Assembly (NCBI GenBank): GCA_019454145.1 | Contig: CP075366.1 | Coordinates: 1,095,564-1,159,563 of the forward strand | Direction of reading: 5' to 3' | Origin: Fimbriimonadaceae bacterium | GTDB taxonomy: Bacteria; Armatimonadota; Fimbriimonadia; Fimbriimonadales; Fimbriimonadaceae | Length of the DNA: 64,000 nucleotides | Part shown: piece by piece, positions 49,675-57,611 of the stretch | Layout: the number at the start of each line of letters is the position of its first letter | Numbering within the stretch: the first letter of the stretch is position 1 | Translations under genes and position numbers: made by a program | Notes under the pieces: generated by a model | Databases searched by the model: none | The model's input: only the letters and a program-made list of their open reading frames with translations | What the model was told of the DNA's origin: nothing

Positions 49675-50967
49675 CTAAATTCCCTCTGGCAAAACTTCCC
49701 GAGCGAGCATTTCATCGTACGATTCCGCCCGCTGAACAATGACTGGCCCCGAATCTCGCACAAGCACGGTGGCTGGTCGAGGATATCGGTTGTAATTGCT
49801 CGCCATACTACTTGAATACGCGCCCGTTGTTAAAACGATGAGCAGATCGCCCGGTTGCAGGTCGTTCGGCAACATGACTTGATCAAACAGAAGATCACTT
49901 TCGCAATGACGACCACTTACCGTTGCGGATGAGGATTCACCCAATTCGCGTGCATCGCCTGCAACCGTCTCCACTGCGTATTTGGCATCGTACATCGCGG
50001 GGCGAGGATTATCAGCAAGCCCGCCATTGACGATCACATGGCGCTTTGTTCCGCCGCTCGGGGATTCTACAAACTTGATTGAGCCGATGGTGTAAATCGT
50101 GACGCCGCTTTCAGCGATTAAGCTACGCCCTGGTTCTTGAACTAACTTTGGGTTTAGACCTGTTCCTTCTAATGCCCGACGTACGCCTTGCGCGAGTTGC
50201 TGACAGTAATTAGAAAGAGCGATTGGAGATTCGTTCGTGTACCGCACGGCTCGACCCCCGCCCGCATTGATAACCTTGGTGATAAACCCATGCGTGCTCT
50301 TCATTTCAGCGGCAAACTGGGCTAGCCGTTGACCAGCCGAGATTTGTGCTTCTGGATCAAGCAGTTGCGATCCCACATGGCAATGAAAGCCTTCGACTTG
50401 CAGACCAGAATTCAAAGATTGCAGCAACGCTTTTTCTGCAGAACCATCGTGGATGCTAAAGCCAAATTTCGTATCTTGTTGCCCGGTGCTGATCTTTTCG
50501 TTGGTGATCGGCAGCACTCCTGGCGCAAGTCTGAGAACCAAAGGAGTGGTGGCTTTTAGTTCGGCAAGTGTCTTGATTTCCTCAAAATTATCAACAACTA
50601 TCTGGTTAATTCCTACTGATAAAGCGAATTCGATTTCCTCTCGGCTTTTATTGTTCCCGTGCATGTGGCAGGCACTTGCGGGAACACCGACCGCAAGAGC
50701 CGCACGTAGTTCCCCTTCGCTGGCAACATCAATTAAGCATCCTTCCGAATGGGCAATTTTTAGAACCGCGAGAACACTGTTTGCCTTGCTGGCAAAAGTG
50801 ATTTCGCTATTGGGGTCAGCTTGCCGCGCCGCAGAAATGTAATCGCGAATTCGATTGCGAAAATGGTTCTCATCAATAACGTAAAGTGGAGTTCCAAATT
50901 GACCTGCAAGCTCATGGGCTAAATCGGCAGTTGGTCGCCAGCGTGGGTCGAATTCTGGCTCTGCCAT
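49675..50967 (-). CDS. lysA: Diaminopimelate decarboxylase
   Basis: A 430-residue fold-type-III PLP enzyme. The PLP lysine is Lys61 in FASKAN, with HVGSQ, the GGGRAV glycine loop, and the catalytic Cys in SGRHCESDLL from the other subunit. It makes lysine from meso-diaminopimelate. It starts after a TAATTT-N6-ATG promoter and precedes an M50 protease gene. Confidence 0.93.
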   Translation of the reverse strand: MAEPEFDPRWRPTADLAHELAGQFGTPLYVIDENHFRNRIRDYISAARQADPNSEITFASKANSVLAVLKIAHSEGCLIDVASEGELRAALAVGVPASACHMHGNNKSREEIEFALSVGINQIVVDNFEEIKTLAELKATTPLVLRLAPGVLPITNEKISTGQQDTKFGFSIHDGSAEKALLQSLNSGLQVEGFHCHVGSQLLDPEAQISAGQRLAQFAAEMKSTHGFITKVINAGGGRAVRYTNESPIALSNYCQQLAQGVRRALEGTGLNPKLVQEPGRSLIAESGVTIYTIGSIKFVESPSGGTKRHVIVNGGLADNPRPAMYDAKYAVETVAGDARELGESSSATVSGRHCESDLLFDQVMLPNDLQPGDLLIVLTTGAYSSSMASNYNRYPRPATVLVRDSGPVIVQRAESYDEMLAREVLPEGI

Positions 50968-50973
50968 AGGCTG

Positions 50974-50979
50974 AAATTA
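50974..50979 (-). promoter_or_regulatory. Candidate -10 (TAATTT) of leaderless lysA
   Basis: TAATTT is followed by CAGCCT and the ATG at 50967. No Shine-Dalgarno. Confidence 0.4.
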
Positions 50980-51063
50980 TGACATGGGGGCATTTCCGGC
51001 CTATGCTGCGACGCTTCTAGGAAACTCACTCGTCAAAATGACAGGTACGGAACTTTACGGATC

Positions 51064-52017
51064 ATGAAATCGCGCGCATTACCAACTCTGCTTGCCTTAG
51101 CTACTGCACTTTCGGCAGTAGGTGCTCAAGCTCAAGACACTATCGTTACAGTTAACGGTCAACCTATCGCCCGGTCACAGTATGTTAAGAGAATGGAAGT
51201 TCTTCCCGGCGTAGGAAAGAGCATCGGCGGAAAATTCTTCGAAGCAAGCCCGGGATTCTTAACTCTGCAGCAAATGATCAATGAAACTCTCATGCTGCAA
51301 CTGGCTAAAGACAAAGGAGTTGAGCCGAGCGAAACCCAAATCACCGATGAAATCAAGTTCAGAACCGATGATAATCCTGATTTTGTGAAAGCTTTTACAA
51401 TGCTCGGATTCACACAAGCTGACCTGCGATACGATATTAAAGTACAGCTTTCCGAATTTAACCTGACTACTATGGGCATCAACATCGCTGACGCACAAAT
51501 CACCCAGTTCTATGAAACCGAAAAGAAAGCCCAGTTCACGTTACCAAAGCGCCACAAGATCCGAGTCATTACGATTGATAGCCCAGCTTTGAAAAAGAAG
51601 GTGGACGACCAACTTGCTGCAGGGAAATCATTTGCTGACGTAGCCAGCGAACTCAGCGTAGACATTTCTACAAAATATGATGGCGGACTGATGGGAGTTA
51701 TTCCTGAGGATAATCTCAGCGGAACAATCAAGGCTATCGTCAATGGCATGAAGGAAGGTCAGTCCTCAATCTGGGTTCCTGGTCAAACTCAAGGCGTAGA
51801 AATTAAATTCTTCCTCGAAAAAACCTGGCAATCGGAAGTGATGCCACTTGACGCAAAACTAAAACAACGCATCCGCCGAAAGATGATGGTTGATCGCGGA
51901 AACGTGAAGAATGATATCGAAAAAATGATGACGAATCAGCGTGCAAACGCAAAAGTTGAATACACGGGAACTCCTTTCGACAATCAGTTAAAGCAACTCT
52001 TTGGCCCGGACAAATAA
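51064..52017 (+). CDS. Periplasmic peptidyl-prolyl isomerase/chaperone (PpiC/SurA-like)
   Basis: A 317-residue protein with a signal peptide (ending AQAQ, residue 24). An N-terminal SurA_N-like helical part (about 25-150) is followed by a parvulin-like region (about 160-250) with KRHKIRVI, LAAGKSFADVASELS and GGLMGVIPE. The C-terminal helix cluster completes a SurA/PrsA-type chaperone that would assist outer-membrane or secreted proteins. It ends at a strong terminator. Confidence 0.85.
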   Translation: MKSRALPTLLALATALSAVGAQAQDTIVTVNGQPIARSQYVKRMEVLPGVGKSIGGKFFEASPGFLTLQQMINETLMLQLAKDKGVEPSETQITDEIKFRTDDNPDFVKAFTMLGFTQADLRYDIKVQLSEFNLTTMGINIADAQITQFYETEKKAQFTLPKRHKIRVITIDSPALKKKVDDQLAAGKSFADVASELSVDISTKYDGGLMGVIPEDNLSGTIKAIVNGMKEGQSSIWVPGQTQGVEIKFFLEKTWQSEVMPLDAKLKQRIRRKMMVDRGNVKNDIEKMMTNQRANAKVEYTGTPFDNQLKQLFGPDK

Positions 52018-52037
52018 GGCGAACATAGATCCGTATT

Positions 52038-52070
52038 AACTGGCTCTGTATCTTACAGAGCCAGTTTTTG
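52038..52070 (+). terminator. Strong intrinsic terminator after the PpiC gene
   Basis: Perfect 13-base arms (52038-52050 and 52054-52066) around TCT, followed by TTTGTTT. Confidence 0.92.
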
Positions 52071-52084
52071 TTTGACCGTGGCGG

Positions 52085-52090
52085 TAATCT
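52085..52090 (+). promoter_or_regulatory. Candidate -10 (TAATCT) of leaderless mazG
   Basis: TAATCT is followed by CACATA and the ATG at 52097. Confidence 0.4.
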
Positions 52091-52096
52091 CACATA

Positions 52097-53101
52097 ATGA
52101 ATTCTTCGCCATCCGATCTTCTCAAAGAAAATGGGTTGGTTGGAAGCTATCAGGTTCATATCGCACCCCAAATTCTCGTAATCGACCAGAGGGCGCATCA
52201 GATTTTTTTAGAATTTGCGGACACATTTTCTGATCTATTGAACCAGTTGGAACGAGTTTACGGGCGATCTTTTGACGCTTCTCCCACAAATGAATTTGTG
52301 ATCGCGGCTAGCGAAACAGAGCACGCAGGTGGAGTGGCTGGATTAGCCCAAATTGTTGACCGCCTTCTCGGGCCAGGTGGTTGCCCTTGGGATCAGGCCC
52401 AAACTCACGAATCGCTAAAAAAATATTTGCTAGAAGAATCTTACGAACTGATCCAAGCGATAGACGATGGCGACGAATCAGCAATGAAAGAGGAACTAGG
52501 TGACGTACTCCTCCAGCCGCTAATGCACACTCAGATTAAACGCTTAGAGGGCAAATGGGGCATAGAAGAAGTCGCAAATCAGATCAACACCAAACTGATT
52601 CGCCGCCATCCCCACGTTTTTGGCGATGTTCAGGCCGATACTCCCGAAGAAGTTCTCAAAAATTGGGACGCGATCAAACGGCAAGAAAAAGGCGAAAAAC
52701 TGGAATCAACTTCTACTTTGAGTGGGGTTCCAGTGTCAATGCCTGCGCTCATGCTGGCGATGGAAATCAGTAAACGCGCGGCCCGGTCAGGATTTGAGTG
52801 GCCCGATATGGAAGGAGTCTGGGCGAAATTCCGTGAAGAGGAAAATGAGTTTCGCGAAGCCCTTGCCGAGGGTAATCGTCAGCGAATTTCTGAAGAGTTA
52901 GGTGATCTGCTGTTCACAGTTGTTAATCTTGCGCGGTGGTCAAAAGTTGATCCGGAAGATGCTTTGAGGACTATGGTCGAGCGGTTCCGGCGGCGCTTTA
53001 TGGCAATGGAGGAGATGTCTCCTAAATCGCTGACTGATCTCAGTGCCGAGGAATGGGATGAATTGTGGAATCAGGCCAAAGCAAACTCAACGGTTATCTA
53101 A
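52097..53101 (+). CDS. mazG: MazG nucleoside triphosphate pyrophosphohydrolase with N-terminal extension
   Basis: A 334-residue protein. The two MazG lobes occupy about residues 80-334; the N-lobe has LLEESYELIQAID and EELGDVLLQ (E-x2-E, E-x2-D metal site), and the C-lobe has FREEENEFREALAEG and SEELGDLLFT. It hydrolyses non-canonical or excess NTPs to NMP and pyrophosphate. Ordinary MazG starts near residue 80; the first 75-odd residues are an unusual, unassigned extension. It ends with a 15-bp convergent overlap. Confidence 0.92.
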   Translation: MNSSPSDLLKENGLVGSYQVHIAPQILVIDQRAHQIFLEFADTFSDLLNQLERVYGRSFDASPTNEFVIAASETEHAGGVAGLAQIVDRLLGPGGCPWDQAQTHESLKKYLLEESYELIQAIDDGDESAMKEELGDVLLQPLMHTQIKRLEGKWGIEEVANQINTKLIRRHPHVFGDVQADTPEEVLKNWDAIKRQEKGEKLESTSTLSGVPVSMPALMLAMEISKRAARSGFEWPDMEGVWAKFREEENEFREALAEGNRQRISEELGDLLFTVVNLARWSKVDPEDALRTMVERFRRRFMAMEEMSPKSLTDLSAEEWDELWNQAKANSTVI

Positions 53102-53677
53102 AACAACCGCATACCCAACAACGCTTGCGGAACTCACCACATTCAAACTTCGACCTTTGCCAAACATTGGAATATAAATCGCAGCAGCGCAGAACTTCAT
53201 TACTCCGCCATAAATCCCGCCACCCTCATTGCCAATAACGATACAGGTGCGCAGCGGGAAATCAAACTCTGTGAATTCAACTGCGCCTTCCGCGATTTCA
53301 AGAGCGATTAATGTCCAGCCTTCATCAATCAGTTTTTGACAGGCTTCGTCGTGGCGGGCAAAATGACGCCACTTGATACGTCGGTGTTGGCCCATGCTGG
53401 TCACACCGATCAGGGGACTTGCTTCTGGTTGCGGAGTTTTGCCAGTAAGAATCAGTTCGCTGGCACTGCATCCGTCAGCAAGACGGAACATTCCCCCAAC
53501 GTTGTAACCATCGTCCCAGTCTTGTAAAAGGAAGCAAAGTTCTCGGCGACCCTCGTACTTTTTCCGGATTTCGCGCTGGATATCCCGAACCCCGGTTTTG
53601 CTTAAAATTGTCTTGGGTGACTTCCCCGATTCTTTGTCTGCCACGATTTCTAGCCTACCAGCCCAAGAAAATTTCAT
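53087..53677 (-). CDS. SpoU/TrmH-family RNA 2'-O-methyltransferase (second)
   Basis: A 196-residue SPOUT protein with motifs NVGGMFRLADGC, VIGNEGGGI and the knot IPMFGKGRSLNVVSSASVVGY. Short class, resembling TrmL/TrmH-like enzymes. Substrate not identifiable by eye. It differs from the methylase at 39028, so the window encodes two members. Confidence 0.85.
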   Translation of the reverse strand: MKFSWAGRLEIVADKESGKSPKTILSKTGVRDIQREIRKKYEGRRELCFLLQDWDDGYNVGGMFRLADGCSASELILTGKTPQPEASPLIGVTSMGQHRRIKWRHFARHDEACQKLIDEGWTLIALEIAEGAVEFTEFDFPLRTCIVIGNEGGGIYGGVMKFCAAAIYIPMFGKGRSLNVVSSASVVGYAVVLDNR

Positions 53678-53709
53678 AATTAGGGAATCAGAAACAACAT
53701 TTTTTCGTT

Positions 53710-54585
53710 GTGCAATTCAAGAACATGAGCAATAACCCAGTAATCCCGCCGGTAAATAGCGAAAATTTATTAAAAATGCGGGCGAAACCGCACCCTAGTT
53801 TTAGCGTATCTTGTGGTGTGAAACGCGTTGGGATGCTGTTTTTAGCGATTTATTCGCTCGCACTTGTTGGATGTAGCGCAGTTGATAGCGTCAAGGAACA
53901 AGTCGGTCGCGATACCTTTAGGCCAACCGAGCCGACAACGGAAGGCGTTGTCGCTCACGTTTATTTAGATCGTTCTGGATCAGCAAAACACTTGCGTGCC
54001 GATATAGGTCAGCAGTTGGTGAACCTCATGGACTTCTACCCGGATGCAATCACGACCACGGTTCACTGGTACGCCCAAGACGTTTCAAAAATGAAAACCA
54101 CAATTGCCAGCCGTGCAATTATGCAAGAAATCGTTGACCAGTATGAAAACGATCCGCATGGCGATAGCAAAAAGTCTAAAGGCACAAACTTAGCTTTAGC
54201 ATTCAGAGATTTGGAAGCCCAATGTGCCCGCCAGCCAGATAAGCAAGTCATCGGAATCTTCGTAACCGATGGCGGGTTTGAAGACGATCCAAGCACTCTT
54301 TCCAAAGAAGCCGAAGTGCTTCGAGATATTCCGAACGCGCCCATGATTATTTTCCTTGGCTTAAACGCCGACGGTACAAAGAAGATCACGAATCTTGATT
54401 CTGTAGTGCGCGACCGATTTATCCTCGGTGCTATGGGTGATATGCCCAAACAATATTTCGACATAACGCTGACAGGTGGCGAGCCGATGCTTGCCCAGTC
54501 ACAAAAAGCAATCCAGGCTTTGATCACCCAAGCAAAAAACAATTCCAGTAGTACCGCCGCTGCTACCTCCGAGACGAGCGAATGA
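53710..54585 (+). CDS. VWA-like lipoprotein (first gene of VWA/membrane operon)
   Basis: A 291-residue frame from GTG 53710. A lipobox LVGC has its cysteine at residue 55, so the true start may be GTG 53818 (basic KRVG, then helix). The mature domain has a MIDAS-like DRSGS (Asp87, Ser89, Ser91), a threonine in KGTNLALAF and the FVTDGGFED strand, matching a von Willebrand A fold. It should bind a metal-dependent partner outside the membrane. Stop and next start overlap (ATGA). It is the first of four genes. Confidence 0.72.
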   Translation: MQFKNMSNNPVIPPVNSENLLKMRAKPHPSFSVSCGVKRVGMLFLAIYSLALVGCSAVDSVKEQVGRDTFRPTEPTTEGVVAHVYLDRSGSAKHLRADIGQQLVNLMDFYPDAITTTVHWYAQDVSKMKTTIASRAIMQEIVDQYENDPHGDSKKSKGTNLALAFRDLEAQCARQPDKQVIGIFVTDGGFEDDPSTLSKEAEVLRDIPNAPMIIFLGLNADGTKKITNLDSVVRDRFILGAMGDMPKQYFDITLTGGEPMLAQSQKAIQALITQAKNNSSSTAAATSETSE

Positions 54586-55760
54586 GCACAACTTTTCCTA
54601 CAAATACACCGCCTGCGATTCCGGCACCACCAATTCGGGAACGGATCGTCTCGCGTCCGAATCCTGAGCAACAGCTTGCTCAAGAACAACCTCGGATGGT
54701 TACCGATTTTGAGCGGGATGAACTCGCTCGAACGGTAGAAGGCGACATGCTTTCGCTCGGCTTCATGAGCCGCCATGTTTGGGAAGCCAAGCAGTTCTTG
54801 CAAGCCTACGTTAGACAAACTCAACAATGGCACGCAAGCTACGAAGCCCTCCAACGTGACGAAGAACTAAACGGCGGATTTAGTGCCCGCGCAAACGAGT
54901 TTATTGAAGATTGCCGCGCGATCGGTGGGCGAGTAAAAGCACCAAAGTACATGGATGCTCAAAGCCTGGAAAAGGTTTATCTCACCGCGCTGAGCCACAG
55001 TCATGCAACCACTAAAAAGCTAACAGGTGGCGTATTCGCGTTACTTGTTGCGGTTGTCCTCAAGGCATACCTTCTCTTGCCGTTAGCAGCGGTTTTGATG
55101 GAGCCAGTTTTAGGTCGCGGTGAATCGGCAACCAAGTTCTTCCTTGCGACAATTCTAGCCGTAGCACTCAGCTACGGGATCACTTTCATGGTGCGGTTCA
55201 TCATGATGATGATTGCCGCTATTTCTCCGGGTGAAGGATTTAAGGAGATCAGAACCGCCGGGCAGATGCTAGGTCGCAAGATGGCTATCGGATTGCTCAT
55301 TGGAATGACAGTCGCACTTGTCGGAACCCTGCTCGCCTTCATGCAAGTGGATATGCAAAGGCTCTCAAATACTCGCGGTCTTGAAAGTCCAGTCGTAGCC
55401 GCAGGCGGCCTTGCGTTGCTTTTTGTGGGCACGGTCATCGCTTACGAATTCTTTGTTACTTACAAGATTCTGCGCTACCAACAAGAACCACAAGCGATTG
55501 ATAAAGCTCGACTTCGCAACAGTTACCTCAACGCTCTCAAGCGATACAACGACGAAGTTGCTCTCGCTCAGGGACGAACTCTTGCGATCTACAACCAAGA
55601 TGCGTGGCAAACCTTTATGGCTCAAATGGACGCAGTTGATCCTCAGCATGCGAAAGCATCGGTCGCTCGGGCTTCAGCTCTGCGAACCTTGCGCGGAGTA
55701 GCCACCGATTTCAAGAACATGGGCAACCGCCCAAAGAGTAACCGGGCTTACATTAAGTAG
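54582..55760 (+). CDS. Unknown polytopic membrane protein (VWA operon)
   Basis: A 392-residue protein with a Pro/Glu-rich cytosolic-looking N-terminal region (1-140), four hydrophobic segments (about 150-170, 188-212, 226-252 and 265-290) and a soluble helical C-terminus. No family recognised. Overlaps both neighbours or nearly so (12 bases to the next gene), so it belongs to the VWA operon. Confidence 0.6.
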   Translation: MSTTFPTNTPPAIPAPPIRERIVSRPNPEQQLAQEQPRMVTDFERDELARTVEGDMLSLGFMSRHVWEAKQFLQAYVRQTQQWHASYEALQRDEELNGGFSARANEFIEDCRAIGGRVKAPKYMDAQSLEKVYLTALSHSHATTKKLTGGVFALLVAVVLKAYLLLPLAAVLMEPVLGRGESATKFFLATILAVALSYGITFMVRFIMMMIAAISPGEGFKEIRTAGQMLGRKMAIGLLIGMTVALVGTLLAFMQVDMQRLSNTRGLESPVVAAGGLALLFVGTVIAYEFFVTYKILRYQQEPQAIDKARLRNSYLNALKRYNDEVALAQGRTLAIYNQDAWQTFMAQMDAVDPQHAKASVARASALRTLRGVATDFKNMGNRPKSNRAYIK

Positions 55761-55771
55761 GTGGATTAGAA

Positions 55772-56974
55772 ATGGTTCCGAACCCTTGGGCAGTAAGAGT
55801 TGGTTCTCTCGCAGTATTTGCGGGCGTAATCATCCTTGCATCTAGCTTGATAAACGCTTCTGCTAGCACCAACATTTACGCTACGCCCAGCGAAGTAGGG
55901 GTTCTCATGCCCCCAGTTGCGGAACGCCCTGTGATCAAAACCAAAAAGGTCACTCCAGTTAAGCAACCGCCGCCAGACATCTATAAACGCAGAGTCAATT
56001 TCCGCATTCCCAACGCAGAAATTGATCCGATGAGCTTTATTTCGCTTGAAAGTGGAGTTACCGTAAGAATAGTCTCAGTAAAACCTGTCAAAGAAACCAA
56101 GCACGAAACAAAAGATAAGTCTCTGTTGCTCCTGCTGGATAACAGTTACAGTATGGTTCAGCCATCGCCACCTAGCCGATGGAACCGTGACTGGTTGCCC
56201 CGGGCTGACGCTGAATACAAGCGGATTGACGCGGTCAACGCACTTGTTGAAGTTCTTGGTGCGCAAGATCGAGTTGGGCTTGCAACTTTCCCTCGCCTAA
56301 ACCCAGAACCAGGATTTAGAATTCCTCGTGCCGAGCCTCCGGCGATGTTGAAGGGCTTTGGGCCGCCATCTTCCATACCCGCCGTATTGCCAAAACTCAA
56401 AGGGAACGAAAACTCTGGCACACCCCTTTATCGAGCTCTGGAACTTGGCCTTGGCTGGATTTCAAATGAAGGTGACCGACCGAAATTCATGGTGATGCTT
56501 ACCGATGGTCGCGACACCACTAGCACCAGCGGCGACCCAACTACAATTCGCCAAGAATTACAAAAGCGCGGCATAAAGCTCATCATCGTTGCACTTGGCC
56601 CTGCCCCAGACCTTGGAGCATTGAGACAGCTTGCGGACGAAGTGATCCCGGTTGCCGAGAGTAATCAGCTCGCGCCAACCTTCCGCCGATTGGCTGAAAA
56701 ACTCGAAACCCTCACCATAGGCCACGATGTCGAACTTGAGCTTGTTCGCAAAAATAAGACATTTGAAGATTCTGAAGAAGTGAAAATTGGGTTCCGATCT
56801 AAAGGCAATCCTGAACGCATGACCGTTCATATTGGGCAAACCAACGGTTACCAAAAGAACGACAATCCGAACTTGGCTGACCCAGAGTTTCCGGCTGGTT
56901 CAACAGAAAAGCCACCTACTCAGGGCGAAAATACCGCCAGTGGAGCTGTGAATCCAAAAATGGGGCCTGAATGA
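55772..56974 (+). CDS. VWA-domain protein with N-terminal membrane anchor
   Basis: A 400-residue protein: membrane helix (about 8-30), a Pro/Lys linker and a VWA domain (about 115-320) with a complete MIDAS DNSYS (Asp123, Ser125, Ser127), ENSGTPLYRALELGL threonine and VMLTDGRDTTS. The C-terminus is disordered and acidic. The domain faces the periplasm. VWA proteins mediate metal-dependent protein binding in envelope complexes and AAA-linked systems. No MoxR ATPase is present beside it. It overlaps the next gene by ATGA. Confidence 0.8.
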   Translation: MVPNPWAVRVGSLAVFAGVIILASSLINASASTNIYATPSEVGVLMPPVAERPVIKTKKVTPVKQPPPDIYKRRVNFRIPNAEIDPMSFISLESGVTVRIVSVKPVKETKHETKDKSLLLLLDNSYSMVQPSPPSRWNRDWLPRADAEYKRIDAVNALVEVLGAQDRVGLATFPRLNPEPGFRIPRAEPPAMLKGFGPPSSIPAVLPKLKGNENSGTPLYRALELGLGWISNEGDRPKFMVMLTDGRDTTSTSGDPTTIRQELQKRGIKLIIVALGPAPDLGALRQLADEVIPVAESNQLAPTFRRLAEKLETLTIGHDVELELVRKNKTFEDSEEVKIGFRSKGNPERMTVHIGQTNGYQKNDNPNLADPEFPAGSTEKPPTQGENTASGAVNPKMGPE

Positions 56975-57480
56975 TTAGCATTTTCAGCAAACACTTGGTG
57001 TACTTGAGTCTGATCTTCATGGTCGTGCCTTTGGCGGCGAGAATGCTGATCAACCGTATCAATCGGCGAGCAGGGATTGCGGCGGTTCCAATTGATGTAC
57101 CGTTTCTACTCCAAACAATATGCCTTGGATTCCTATTCGCACTTGGTGCCGAGGGTGGTTTTGAGTTCATGCGCAGTTGGGGGATGTTAGAGAATATCGC
57201 CAGGCTGATCAGCCTTGGACTGGTGGGCGGTTTGTACGGTTGGTTTTTTGGACTACAAGATTACGTGCATCAACTTGCAGCGATCTTCCTTGGAATTGCA
57301 GGTGGGCTTTGCACCGCCGCACTTTATATCGTGCTTCCGTTTGATCCCATCACCCAAGCAGTTTTTGTTGCCGCGTTAACAGTTCTGCCCCTTTTGAGTA
57401 TAGACTTCCCTGAAGGGCCGATCGGAAGAACCCTCCGAGCCGGAATGGGAATCTTGCCGATCAAAGGGTATTTGCGTTGA
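56971..57480 (+). CDS. Unknown small polytopic membrane protein (VWA operon)
   Basis: A 169-residue protein with four or five hydrophobic segments (about 5-25, 45-65, 80-98, 105-127 and 128-147). No family recognised. Its ATG overlaps the stop of the VWA gene by four bases. Last gene of the operon; a hairpin lies downstream. Confidence 0.6.
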   Translation: MISIFSKHLVYLSLIFMVVPLAARMLINRINRRAGIAAVPIDVPFLLQTICLGFLFALGAEGGFEFMRSWGMLENIARLISLGLVGGLYGWFFGLQDYVHQLAAIFLGIAGGLCTAALYIVLPFDPITQAVFVAALTVLPLLSIDFPEGPIGRTLRAGMGILPIKGYLR

Positions 57481-57570
57481 CCTAATTTGGGATCGCTCTA
57501 TATTCTCGAAACTGAATCACTGACCAAAATACCGCTCTCGCTCTTAAGTGGACACAGGAGCACTCCTAGC

Positions 57571-57602
57571 AGATCCCCTAGCCTATTTTGAATAGGGGAT
57601 CT
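57571..57602. terminator. Hairpin between convergent genes
   Basis: Ten-base arms AGATCCCCTA/TAGGGGATCT with a 12-base loop. It lacks a long T-run on either strand. Likely terminates the VWA operon and/or the EF-G paralogue gene ten bases to its right. Confidence 0.5.
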
Positions 57603-57611
57603 GTACTGGAT

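Noticed and set aside
53710-53817. 36-residue N-terminal extension before the VWA lipoprotein signal
   Set aside because: Kept in the coordinates but doubted: a GTG at 53818 begins a standard lipoprotein signal, whereas the extension is polar and unlike a leader.
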